Shown here: positions 1-6,798 of the stretch, piece after piece
Numbering within the stretch: the first letter of the stretch is position 1
Layout of the letters: the number at the start of each line of letters is the position of its first letter
Origin: Desulfobacterales bacterium
GTDB lineage: Bacteria > Desulfobacterota > Desulfobacteria > Desulfobacterales > Desulfobacteraceae
DNA length: 14,806 bases
Assembly (NCBI GenBank): GCA_022361135.1
Contig: JAKSBM010001010.1
Span: 1 to 14,806 of the forward strand
Direction of reading: 5' to 3'
Position numbers and translations under genes: made by a program
Notes under the pieces: model-generated
Database searches by the model: none
Told to the model about the DNA's origin: nothing
Seen by the model: the letters and a program-made list of their open reading frames with translations, nothing else

Positions 1-145
1 ATTTTTTTTTATATTTTCATACTCTCCCAACAAGTTTTCCTTAAAAACAAAAAAATTAACTTTTAATAAATTCCACGTAGTCATCAATTCCATAGCACTC
101 GCATCTTCCATACTTGGGCTATTATCTTTTTATATCCAACACTTA
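1..145. other. AT-rich non-coding edge
   Basis: This stretch is strongly AT-rich, with runs of T and A near its start, unlike the GC-rich genes further in. I see no open frame with a ribosome binding site and no clear hairpin terminator. It lies downstream of the EF-hand remnant on the minus strand. The base composition suggests either a spacer or DNA of foreign origin; nothing more can be supported. Confidence 0.5.
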
Positions 146-385
146 CTATAGACACCACATAGTAATAATCAGTTTTTCTAAAATTCCATTTAATGAAATA
201 TTAAATGGATTATGGCCTATCACCTCAGCACAACAATCCCACAAGATGATTCCTATAATTTGAAAAGCATATTCTTGGGCATCAATCAATCCATCACCAT
301 CGGCATCTGTACAGAGATCAGGTTGGGGGGTGGGGTGCCCTTGCGCAGGCCGTTGCAAGGCGGCATTACAGCCCCTTAATGGCAT
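146..385 (-). pseudogene. 3' remnant with one EF-hand calcium-binding loop
   Basis: The frame carries a perfect 12-residue EF-hand loop, DADGDGLIDAQE (about 272-307), with Asp at loop positions 1, 3 and 5, Gly at 6, Ile at 8 and Glu at 12. Such loops occur in dockerin, thrombospondin type 3-like and other secreted calcium-binding proteins. The frame stays open upstream to about 526 before a stop, but everything upstream of ~319 lies inside the inverted repeat at 316-520. The apparent N-terminus is therefore repeat sequence, not protein family sequence. No ribosome binding site precedes the ATG at 385. The C-terminal part is AT-rich and has no recognisable domain. I read it as the tail of a gene cut by the repeat. 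A small intact protein is possible but less likely. Confidence 0.35.
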
Positions 386-520
386 GGAGGTGACAGCTTC
401 AACTGTCTGAGGAGCCGCTGCACCGCAGTTTTGAAGATGGCCCGGAATGCCATTTAGGGGCTGTTTGACGATCTTGCCCGGACAAGAAAGGGTGCCCCAC
501 CTCCCAGCCGGGTTCAGATC
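316..520. repeat. Long imperfect inverted repeat (hairpin, MITE-like)
   Basis: Two arms of roughly 70 bases face each other. GATC at 316-319 pairs with GATC at 517-520. GTGGGGTGCCCTT (330-342) matches the reverse complement of 488-500 at 11 of 13 bases. CAGCCCCTTAATGGCAT (369-385) matches the reverse complement of 447-463 at 16 of 17. Inside, CTTCAACTG (397-405) faces CAGTTTTGAAG (426-436), so the hairpin is nested. The two arms even encode similar peptides starting MP(L/F)RGC when read outward to inward. There is no transposase frame. It sits between the EF-hand remnant and the TIR-like gene. A non-autonomous mobile element or dispersed hairpin repeat is the best reading; part could also act as a terminator for the TIR-like gene. 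Confidence 0.6.
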
Positions 521-593
521 ACAACATCAACGCAACGATATTGAAATCCAATTCAGCCCAGTCCAATGCATGGCATGGGCATCCCCCCTCCCC

Positions 594-1037
594 TCAAAGG
601 CCATCGATAAATTCGGCAAACCATTCCCAGCCATACCGGGTTATCTTCCCGGTCAATTGATCCGGGATGATCCCTTCTGGATTCCGGCCCACATCAATGC
701 CCGCCATGGGAAGCCCTATGGCAAGGGCAAGATCCATTTCCCACAGGACATTGGCATCCGAATGGGTGTTTCGGGTGACAATGACCATGACCCCGTCCGC
801 GCCTTTGATCCGCTTTTCAGCCGCCAACTTCCGGGATTCCGGTGTCCCCCCTTCCCAATCAAAGGTCAAAAAATCAATGGTGGGACGGGTGAAAAATTCC
901 CAGCGATGGCGGCAATGGACCAAAAGATCCCGGTACCAAACATCGGCCATGGCTGCAGCCACGTAAATCCGTTTATGTTCCCGCTCCATGATCTGCACCG
1001 GGTTTGACTCCCCGATTTTAACGGTGTGAATGATCAT
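594..1037 (-). CDS. Stand-alone TIR-like domain protein (ThsB/DUF1863 type)
   Basis: This 147-residue protein looks like a single TIR-like domain (MTH538/DUF1863 group, which includes Thoeris ThsB). A first beta strand RIYVAA lies at residues 23-28. The hallmark block is VMVIVTRNTHSDANVLWE (83-100), followed by MDLALAIGLPMAGIDV. E100, in the WE pair at the start of the following helix, sits where TIR enzymes carry their NAD-cleaving glutamate. No membrane segment or partner domain is present, so it is probably cytoplasmic. The start is well supported: AGGAGG (complement at 1044-1049) lies seven bases before the ATG. It diverges from the TetR-type gene with 116 bases between starts. No ThsA or other effector gene is in view, so it is an orphan here. 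The fold is read from motifs; NADase, cyclase-like or purely structural activity cannot be told apart. Confidence 0.7.
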   Translation of the reverse strand: MIIHTVKIGESNPVQIMEREHKRIYVAAAMADVWYRDLLVHCRHRWEFFTRPTIDFLTFDWEGGTPESRKLAAEKRIKGADGVMVIVTRNTHSDANVLWEMDLALAIGLPMAGIDVGRNPEGIIPDQLTGKITRYGWEWFAEFIDGL

Positions 1038-1083
1038 ATTTTACCTCCTCCCCTGGGGATGTACGGAATGGTAGAAAAACAAT

Positions 1084-1112
1084 TTGACACAGCCAAAGAT
1101 ATTTAATACAAA
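1084..1112 (+). promoter_or_regulatory. Candidate sigma-70 promoter of the TetR-type gene
   Basis: A perfect -35 TTGACA (1084-1089) is followed after 17 bases by TACAAA (1107-1112), a moderate -10. The -10 falls inside the first operator palindrome, as expected for a repressor that shuts its own promoter. Confidence 0.45.
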
Positions 1113-1134
1113 CGTATTAATACATCTGTATTAA
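1103..1134. promoter_or_regulatory. Two overlapping TetR-type operators
   Basis: Two 18-base palindromes of the form TTAATACnnnnGTATTAA occur at 1103-1120 and 1117-1134. They share the central TTAA and have centres 14 bases apart. They lie 20 bases before the ATG of the adjacent TetR-type gene and overlap its probable -10. TetR proteins bind such palindromes as dimers and often repress themselves, so this is very likely the regulator's own operator. It may also control the divergent TIR-like gene. Confidence 0.75.
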
Positions 1135-1153
1135 ATCTTTAAAGGATCATATC

Positions 1154-1801
1154 ATGAAAGGCAATACCAAAGACAAAATTCTCAGGGCCGCCATCCGGGT
1201 CTTCGCCCAGAAGGGATACCGGGCAGCCACGGTCAGGGAAATCATGGCCGAAGCCGGGGCGGCCAATCCCAGCGCCGTGACCTACCATTTCAAGGGCAAG
1301 GAAAACCTCTACCGGGCCGTGCTGGAATTCATGTTTGAGGATGCAGCCAAGTTCATCCCGGACAAAACAGAAGGCACCCCTTCGCCTGCGGAAAGACTGA
1401 GGCAATTCATCCACACCTACATGAAAATCATCTACGCATTGGACACGGAATTGGATGCCGATCTGGCTGCCATCTTTTCCAAGGAGCTCACCCACCCGTC
1501 CCCCTTCCTCGGAGAGATGGTTGAAAAATATCTGGTTCCGGGGGGCAAGGAACTGAGGCAACTCCTCAGGGAAATAGCCGGTCCACATGTTTCGAAACGA
1601 ACCATTGAAAAATGTGAGGACAGTATCATGGGCCAAATCTATTACCCGCTCTTTGCCTGGCCCCTGATCTCCGGAGCCCGGCCCAAGGAACCCCGGGCCC
1701 ACGAGCAGATCCAAGAAAGCGCAGAACATATTTTCAAATTTTCCCTGGCCGGACTCCAGGGATTCACAAATGCAGATGGATCCCCACCGGCCCCCCAATA
1801 A
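1154..1801 (+). CDS. TetR family transcriptional regulator, CecR/DUF1956-like
   Basis: This 215-residue protein begins with a TetR DNA-binding domain. Helices span roughly residues 5-50, with the signature TVREIMAEAGAANPSAVTYH followed by FKGKENLYRAVLEFM. The C-terminal ligand domain has the pattern of the CecR (YbiH)/DUF1956 group, with a conserved FSKELTHPSPFL stretch near residues 112-123. AAAGGA at 1141-1146 lies seven bases before the ATG. Overlapping palindromes directly upstream point to autorepression. The amidase starts 28 bases after the stop, so the two are probably one transcript and the ligand may be the amidase's substrate or product. Members of this group often sense small hydrophobic compounds; the ligand here is unknown. 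Confidence 0.85.
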   Translation: MKGNTKDKILRAAIRVFAQKGYRAATVREIMAEAGAANPSAVTYHFKGKENLYRAVLEFMFEDAAKFIPDKTEGTPSPAERLRQFIHTYMKIIYALDTELDADLAAIFSKELTHPSPFLGEMVEKYLVPGGKELRQLLREIAGPHVSKRTIEKCEDSIMGQIYYPLFAWPLISGARPKEPRAHEQIQESAEHIFKFSLAGLQGFTNADGSPPAPQ

Positions 1802-1829
1802 CCGTCACCCCATCAAAAGGAGATCGCCC

Positions 1830-3245
1830 ATGGAGGAAAGGAAAAAAGATAAAATCTGGCAAATGGATGCCATGGAGATGGTCCATGCCATCCAAAATCG
1901 GGAAATCACCTGTGAAGAAACCATTGCCGCCCACCTGGAACGTATCGAGGCGGTGAACCCCAACCTCAACGCCATTACCCGGGTCCTGCCGGATAAGGCA
2001 TTGGAGGCGGCCCGGAAGGCCGATGCCCTCCTGGAAAAGGGTGAACCGACGCCCCCCCTGTTGGGCCTGCCCATCACGGTGAAGGAAAACATTGATTGCC
2101 AGGGCTCCCCCACCACATTCGGAGTCCCCGTGCTCAGCCAGGCCATGCCCGGAGCCGACGCCCCCCACGTCGCCCTATTAAAAAAGGCGGGAGCCATTGT
2201 TATCGGCCGCACCAACCTGCCCGACCTGGGGCTCCGGCCCCACACGGACAACGCCCTCCACGGTCCCACCCTCAACCCCTGGGACCCAGGTCGAACCCCG
2301 GGGGGTTCCAGCGGAGGCGATGCCGTGGCCGTGGCATCGGGCATGGTTCCCCTGGGAATCGGTAACGATTATGGGGGTTCCCTGCGGCAGCCCGCATGCT
2401 TCTGCGGGGTCACGGCCCTCCGGCCCGGGTATGGCCGCATCCCGGATCACATGTCCCTTTTGCCGGAGGAGCCCGCCCCCACCATGCAGCTTTTCATGGC
2501 CCAGGGCCCCATTGTCCGAAGTGCCAACGATCTCCTGCCCGTACTCCAGTGCATGGCCCAGTCCGATCCACGGGATCCCCGCTGGACCCCGGCCCCATTT
2601 TTAAAACCCGGGAATCGTCCCCGGGTGGCCCTGTGCCCCCACCTTCCCGGAAGCGATCTGGCCCCCAGTGTAAAACAAGCCATTGAAAAGGCAGCCAATG
2701 CATTAATCCATGCCGGATATGAAGTCACAGAGGCCCTTCCACCGGGATTGATTGAATTGCAAACCCTCTGGTTCCGACTGACCAGTGCCGAGCTCCAGGC
2801 ATTCACCCTGCCCAATGCCAGGGCCATTACCTCTCCCAACACCCTGAAGTTCCTGGACCACTGGGTGGAAATGCACCCCAGATGCAGCCCGGAGGAATAC
2901 ATGGCCGGCCTGGGACGACGCAATGCCCTGGCCCGGGAATGGATGCAGTTCCAACAAAGGTATCCCCTCATCCTTGGACCAGTGGTCTCCACGCCCCCCT
3001 TTCCCGTGGACAAGGACATTGAATCCCGGCAAAGCTGCAGCCGACTCCTTGAAGGATACGCCCTGACCATGGCGGCCAATGTCCTGGGGCTCCCCGCCCT
3101 GGCCCAACCCGTGGGAGTAGAGCAGGGCCTTCCATTGGGGATCCAAATCCTGGCCCTCCGCTTCCACGAAGTTCTCTGCATAGAGGCGGCACAGGCCATT
3201 GAAGCTCGGCTGGGTGGAATGACCCCGGTCATGGACGCCCCCTGA
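1830..3245 (+). CDS. Amidase-signature family hydrolase
   Basis: This is a complete 471-residue amidase-signature enzyme, normal length for the family, which hydrolyses C-N amide bonds. The Ser-cisSer-Lys triad is visible: K85 in PITVKEN, S160 in PGGSSGGDA and S184 in DYGGSLRQPA. The spacings of 75 and 24 residues equal those of FAAH (K142, S217, S241). A longer frame opens at 1770, inside the TetR gene. The start at 1830 is preferred because AAGGAG (1817-1822) sits seven bases upstream and the family's N-terminus then fits. No signal peptide is evident. It follows the TetR-type gene closely and is probably co-regulated with it. The GatA-type role is unlikely, since no gatB or gatC lies nearby and the regulator points to catabolism or detoxification. 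The substrate cannot be told from sequence. Confidence 0.88.
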   Translation: MEERKKDKIWQMDAMEMVHAIQNREITCEETIAAHLERIEAVNPNLNAITRVLPDKALEAARKADALLEKGEPTPPLLGLPITVKENIDCQGSPTTFGVPVLSQAMPGADAPHVALLKKAGAIVIGRTNLPDLGLRPHTDNALHGPTLNPWDPGRTPGGSSGGDAVAVASGMVPLGIGNDYGGSLRQPACFCGVTALRPGYGRIPDHMSLLPEEPAPTMQLFMAQGPIVRSANDLLPVLQCMAQSDPRDPRWTPAPFLKPGNRPRVALCPHLPGSDLAPSVKQAIEKAANALIHAGYEVTEALPPGLIELQTLWFRLTSAELQAFTLPNARAITSPNTLKFLDHWVEMHPRCSPEEYMAGLGRRNALAREWMQFQQRYPLILGPVVSTPPFPVDKDIESRQSCSRLLEGYALTMAANVLGLPALAQPVGVEQGLPLGIQILALRFHEVLCIEAAQAIEARLGGMTPVMDAP

Positions 3246-3395
3246 TCTAAGCCCCACCACTAATGGAACGGCTCTGCCCCCCCAGGGCCAAGGCAATTCT
3301 GCCCGGCCTTGGGGAGATAAATCAGGCGGCCCGCTCGATCGCCCCAAAAACCAACTAATTCAGTAATCCCTCACCCCGACAAAAAACGCCTATAT

Positions 3396-3418
3396 GCCCT
3401 ATAATTATAGGGCTTTTT
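3396..3418 (+). terminator. Rho-independent terminator after the amidase
   Basis: The perfect palindrome GCCCTATAATTATAGGGC (3396-3413) runs directly into TTTTT (3414-3418). It lies about 150 bases after the amidase stop and just before the next promoter. A second hairpin, CCAAGGC (3288-3294) with GCCTTGG (3306-3312), lies nearer the stop but lacks a T run. The rest of 3246-3395 holds nothing recognisable. Confidence 0.75.
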
Positions 3419-3420
3419 CG

Positions 3421-3449
3421 TTGACAAACGACATTCCTTTTCCTACCTT
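3421..3449 (+). promoter_or_regulatory. Candidate promoter of the lipoprotein pair
   Basis: A perfect TTGACA (3421-3426) starts three bases after the preceding terminator. A weak -10, TACCTT (3444-3449), lies 17 bases on. The -35 is convincing and the -10 is not; AT-rich sequence slightly downstream (TTAATAAAT, 3448-3456) could serve instead. Confidence 0.35.
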
Positions 3450-3510
3450 AATAAATCATCAAAATCGTATCCATTGAGTCCACACCCCATGTGTTAAGGA
3501 GGAATATTAC

Positions 3511-4191
3511 ATGTTCAGAAACATCCTTATCAGTATCGTTGTACTCGTTTTCGTGGCCGGGTGCAGTGAAGTTCCCAAGCCCGTTTCCCACAGAATGACA
3601 GTTCAGAAAAAAATCCAAGCGGCCCAGCACTGGCAGGCCATCAGCCAGGACATCGGCCGAACCATGATCCAGGCCACCCAGCAGTCTCCCTTTCAATCCA
3701 TTGCCCTTCTGCCCAATGACAATTCCTCCTTCTGCCAAGCATCCCGTTCTTTTTTAGCCACCTATTTCATCAACCAGGGCAAAGCCCTTGAAAACCGCCA
3801 CATCGCCGACTGTCAACTGGACTGGTCCGTTCAAAACGTCCACCATACCCAATCCGGAAAATCCCGGGGCTGGCCTGGAAAAACCACAACCCTGGCCGCC
3901 ATTGGCTACGGTGTCTATAAAATGATCGACGATGGCTCCACATCCTTGGCCGTTGTTGGAACGGGGATGGCCGCAGACCTTGGCTATGAATTATACAAAG
4001 CAGGAACCGTCAGTTTGCCCCGGAATGAAATCATCATCAATGTGACCTTGATGAAACAAGGCAAACCCATCCACCGCACCAGCCATATCTACTACATCAA
4101 CGATGGCAACCTGTCCCATTACAATTTCACCCGGGATCACATGGCCACCGAAAACGCATTCAATCAAAAAACCTTCTATATTTCAGACTAA
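3511..4191 (+). CDS. Predicted outer-membrane lipoprotein of unknown function
   Basis: This 226-residue protein starts with a lipoprotein signal: a basic start, hydrophobic residues 5-16, and the lipobox VAGC with the lipidated Cys at 18. Ser at +2 argues against inner-membrane retention. The rest is soluble-looking apart from a Gly-rich stretch (about 128-160, including IGYGVYKMIDDG). I do not recognise a family. AAGGAGG (3496-3502) lies eight bases before the ATG. The FlgO-like lipoprotein starts 24 bases after the stop, so the two are very likely co-transcribed and may work together at the cell surface. Confidence 0.7.
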   Translation: MFRNILISIVVLVFVAGCSEVPKPVSHRMTVQKKIQAAQHWQAISQDIGRTMIQATQQSPFQSIALLPNDNSSFCQASRSFLATYFINQGKALENRHIADCQLDWSVQNVHHTQSGKSRGWPGKTTTLAAIGYGVYKMIDDGSTSLAVVGTGMAADLGYELYKAGTVSLPRNEIIINVTLMKQGKPIHRTSHIYYINDGNLSHYNFTRDHMATENAFNQKTFYISD

Positions 4192-4215
4192 TTTCAAAAT
4201 CCAATGGAGACTCCC

Positions 4216-4758
4216 ATGAAACACTCGATGAAATATCTGATCGCTGCCCTGGCCCTTTCCATTCTCTTTTCCTGCCAGCATCGCCAACCACCGATGCCTC
4301 CCCTCCCCCAAAGGCCCGACATCCGCATCCAGAATATTGAAACCGTCGATCAATTGATGAAGAATTGCCTGAACCGATTGGATACGGATCGCCCCCTCAT
4401 CGTGGCCAGTCTGGTCTCGGTGGACGATATCACCCAATCCTCCACCTATGGGCGCATGTCCGCAGAAATCATTGCCAACCGCTTGGCCCAGCTGGGCTAC
4501 CAGGTCAAAGAACTTAAGATGAACCAGAATCGAATTTATATCCGCAAAGGACAGGGGGAATTCGTTCTTTCCCGGGAACTCCAGAACATCGCCGGCCAAC
4601 ACGATGTCCAGGCCGTTGTAGTGGGAACCTATGCCCTGGTCAACAATGGATACAAGGACAGTGTCTGTGTCTGTCTGAAAATTGTGGATCCCATTTCAAA
4701 CATCATCGGCTGCTCCACCTGCAATGTATTGAAAAGCGACCATGCCAATTGGAAATGA
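4216..4758 (+). CDS. FlgO-like outer-membrane lipoprotein
   Basis: This 180-residue lipoprotein has its lipobox LFSC with the lipidated Cys at 20. The mature part matches the FlgO domain: VASLVSVDDITQSSTYGRMS, then AEIIANRLAQLGYQVKEL, then GEFVLSREL and VVVGTYAL. FlgO of Vibrio is an outer-membrane lipoprotein needed for motility and flagellar stability, but the domain also occurs away from flagellar genes. Cysteines cluster near the C-terminus (VCVCLKIV and GCSTCNV), which is unusual for the family. A start at 4204 is possible, but 4216 has GGAG (4206-4209) six bases upstream and gives a better signal peptide. It is the second gene of the lipoprotein pair. No flagellar gene is in the window, so a direct flagellar role is unproven. 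Confidence 0.75.
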   Translation: MKHSMKYLIAALALSILFSCQHRQPPMPPLPQRPDIRIQNIETVDQLMKNCLNRLDTDRPLIVASLVSVDDITQSSTYGRMSAEIIANRLAQLGYQVKELKMNQNRIYIRKGQGEFVLSRELQNIAGQHDVQAVVVGTYALVNNGYKDSVCVCLKIVDPISNIIGCSTCNVLKSDHANWK

Positions 4759-4782
4759 TCTGAAACCATTTATCTGTACCGG

Positions 4783-4833
4783 ATTCATAAAAAAAGACCG
4801 GGACGAACAATCGTTCCGGTCTTTTTTATGAAT
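4783..4833. terminator. Bidirectional rho-independent terminator
   Basis: The stem is GACCGGGACGA (4796-4806), loop ACAA, then TCGTTCCGGTC (4811-4821), with one G-T pair. It is flanked by seven A on the left and six T on the right. Even the outer ATTCAT/ATGAAT bases pair. It sits between the converging lipoprotein operon and acyl-CoA dehydrogenase gene and should work in both directions. Confidence 0.9.
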
Positions 4834-4869
4834 TCCCCTGACGCCGGGGAAGAGCGCTTCATTTAATCC

Positions 4870-6027
4870 CTATTTCAATTTCCGCTTATCCCTGAGGATG
4901 GAGTTGGAGATCACGATGCGCTGGATTTCGGAGGTGCCTTCGTAGATGGTGAAGACCCGGGCATCCCGGTAAAAGCGTTCCACATCGTAATCCTTGGTGA
5001 AGCCGTAGCCCCCGTGCATCTGGATGGCACGGGCGGTGACCGTGTTCACCATTTCCGAGGCATAGAGCTTGGCCATGGAGGCTTCCCGGGTATAGGGTTC
5101 CCCCCGGTCCTTCATGGAGGCGGCGGAGAAAATCAGCTGTTTGGCGGCTTCGATCTGCACGGCCATGTCGGCAACTTGGAAGCGGATGGCCTGGTGCTTG
5201 GTCACGGGGACCCCGAATTGTTTCCGCTTTTTGGTATATTTCACCGCCGCATCAAAGGCGGCCTGGGCCACGCCCAGGGATTGGGCGGCAATGCCGATGC
5301 GACCGGAATCCAGGCCGGACATGGCAATCTTGAATCCGTCCCCCTCCTTGCCCAGCATCTGTGACGCCGGAACCCGGCAATTTTCAAAAATCAAATCCGT
5401 GGTATCCGATGCCCGGAGGCCCATCTTATCTTCCATGTGGCCCACGACAAGGCCGGGGGTACCCTTGGGAACGATGAAGCAGGAGATTCCCTTGTGACCG
5501 GCGGAAGGATCGGTCTTGGCCGTCACCAGGACCACACTGCCGTTTTTCCCCGAGGTGATAAACCGTTTGGTGCCGTTGATGACGTATTCGTCACCCTCCT
5601 TTACGGCCGTGGTTTCCTGGCTCACGGGGTCGGAACCGGCCTCGGGTTCGGTGAGGCCGAAGGCACCGATGATCTCCCCGGATGCCAGGGGGATGAGGTA
5701 CTCTTGTTTCTGTTCTTCGGTGCCGAATTTATAAAGGCTTTCGCAAACAATGGAATTCTGCACCGACATGACCACGGAGGTGGAGGCGCAGGAATAGGCG
5801 ATCTCGGACAGGGCCAGGACATAGGAAACCGCATCGGCCTCCTCCCCGCCGTATTCTTCGGGGATCATCATGCCCATGAGCCCGAGTTCGCCCATCTGTT
5901 TGAAATTATCGGCCGGAAATTCCTTGGTCTTATCCCGTTCGGATGCCGTGGGAGCAACCACTTTACGGGAGAATTCCCGGACCATGTTCTGAATCATTAC
6001 TTGTTCATCGGTAAGCTTGAATAACAT
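4870..6027 (-). CDS. Acyl-CoA dehydrogenase, short-chain/butyryl-CoA type
   Basis: This 385-residue FAD flavoprotein oxidises acyl-CoA to trans-2-enoyl-CoA and passes electrons to electron-transferring flavoprotein in the cytoplasm. It has the usual length and order: N-terminal helical domain, GAFGLTEPEAGSDP (121-134), the ITSGKNG region, KRKQFGVPVTKHQAIRFQ, and QMHGGYGFTKDYDVERFYRD. The catalytic base is E363 in YEGTSEIQR, the position used by short-chain and butyryl-CoA dehydrogenases. AAAGGAG (complement at 6034-6040) lies six bases before the ATG. It is the last of three minus-strand genes, about 180 bases after the XRE-cupin gene, and ends at the bidirectional terminator. Isobutyryl- or 2-methylbutyryl-CoA are alternative substrates, given the aminotransferase upstream. 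Confidence 0.92.
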   Translation of the reverse strand: MLFKLTDEQVMIQNMVREFSRKVVAPTASERDKTKEFPADNFKQMGELGLMGMMIPEEYGGEEADAVSYVLALSEIAYSCASTSVVMSVQNSIVCESLYKFGTEEQKQEYLIPLASGEIIGAFGLTEPEAGSDPVSQETTAVKEGDEYVINGTKRFITSGKNGSVVLVTAKTDPSAGHKGISCFIVPKGTPGLVVGHMEDKMGLRASDTTDLIFENCRVPASQMLGKEGDGFKIAMSGLDSGRIGIAAQSLGVAQAAFDAAVKYTKKRKQFGVPVTKHQAIRFQVADMAVQIEAAKQLIFSAASMKDRGEPYTREASMAKLYASEMVNTVTARAIQMHGGYGFTKDYDVERFYRDARVFTIYEGTSEIQRIVISNSILRDKRKLK

Positions 6028-6136
6028 GAAGGACTCCTTTCCAGGTTAGCCCGAAGATGTCATGGCAATTTGCGCCGGATGCTGAAAAAACAAACTTCCA
6101 TCCAATGAATCCGTATCTGCAAATTGTCCCTTCGGG

Positions 6137-6177
6137 CAAAATGCCTTTACCGGATCTGCCGCATTTCAAAATGCCTT
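6137..6177. repeat. Direct repeat with a small palindrome
   Basis: CAAAATGCCTT occurs at 6137-6147 and 6167-6177, exactly 30 bases apart. The second copy is part of the palindrome GCATTTCAAAATGC (6161-6174). It lies between the XRE-cupin and acyl-CoA dehydrogenase genes, upstream of the latter, and could be a regulator site. There is no T run to suggest a terminator. Confidence 0.35.
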
Positions 6178-6209
6178 GCAGACCGGGCAAATCCATTTAA
6201 ATTTTCGGG

Positions 6210-6755
6210 TTAGGGCGCATAGACCACAACAATCAATTCCGCATCTTGGCTTCCGGTATTGCGCAAATCGTGCTGTACCCCTGAATTAAAATGGAGGGAG
6301 CCTCCGGCTTTCAGGACATTGACATGATCGCCCACCTGTACCTCAACCTGTCCGGACAGGACATAGACAAACTCTTCCCCGTCATGGCGGTAGCTGACCC
6401 CGTCATGGTGGGAGCCGGCTTCCACCACAATGCGGAAGGCCTTTAGGTGTTTATTTTCAGCCCCCGGAGTCAGGGGGGTATAGGCGTAGTTGTCCGTACG
6501 TTTGGTATAGGCATCGGAACGCTCTTCCAATGTCCCTTCCGGTTGTTTGAGCAAAAAGGCCGAATCCAATTGGAGGGTCCTGGAGATCAACAACAGGTTT
6601 CCAACGGAGGGGCGCTTTTCGCCGCCTTCAATCTCTTTGATGAACGCCTTGGACAAGCCGGTTTCGTTGGCCATGGTATCCAGACTCATTTTCTTGTCCA
6701 GCCGGGCCCTTCTAATCCGCTTGCCAATGGGGGTTACTTCTTTTTCCTTCGCCAT
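6210..6755 (-). CDS. XRE-family regulator with C-terminal cupin domain
   Basis: This 181-residue protein has an N-terminal helix-turn-helix of the XRE type (residues 9-64, core SLDTMANETGLSKAFIKEIE) and a C-terminal cupin barrel (about 105-181). The cupin shows YRHDGEEFVYVLSG and GGSLHFNSGVQHDL, with H124, E127/E128 and H162 as possible metal or ligand contacts. Such proteins are cytoplasmic repressors or activators that read a small molecule through the cupin. A longer frame starts at 6791 but has no ribosome binding site. The start at 6755 has GGAG five bases upstream. It sits between the aminotransferase and the acyl-CoA dehydrogenase on the same strand, so it may control one or both. The ligand is unknown. 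Confidence 0.88.
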   Translation of the reverse strand: MAKEKEVTPIGKRIRRARLDKKMSLDTMANETGLSKAFIKEIEGGEKRPSVGNLLLISRTLQLDSAFLLKQPEGTLEERSDAYTKRTDNYAYTPLTPGAENKHLKAFRIVVEAGSHHDGVSYRHDGEEFVYVLSGQVEVQVGDHVNVLKAGGSLHFNSGVQHDLRNTGSQDAELIVVVYAP

Positions 6756-6798
6756 CTCATCTCCAATGGCCCGGGGGTGACCGGGCCTCATCTTTGAT

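Noticed and set aside
369..463. An integron attC site
   Set aside because: The inverted repeat resembles attC in being imperfect and nested, but no flanking core site pair of the RYYYAAC/GTTRRRY type in the right places and no cassette array or integrase were found.
447..1007. Plus-strand open frame of 186 residues
   Set aside because: It lies opposite the TIR-like gene, starts inside the inverted repeat, has no ribosome binding site and shows no protein family features; the minus strand has a clear domain and start signal.
594..1037. A complete Thoeris defence system
   Set aside because: Only the TIR-like component is seen; no ThsA (SIR2/SLOG) or other effector lies in the window, so calling a system would be unsupported.
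1139..1798. Long minus-strand frame opposite the TetR-type gene
   Set aside because: It is a shadow of a well-supported gene in GC-rich DNA; no start signal or domain. The same holds for the long antisense frames over the amidase, kinase and ligase genes.
6005..6196. Minus-strand frame of 63 residues between the XRE-cupin and acyl-CoA dehydrogenase genes
   Set aside because: It overlaps the dehydrogenase start, lacks a ribosome binding site and has no recognisable features; the region reads better as a regulatory gap.
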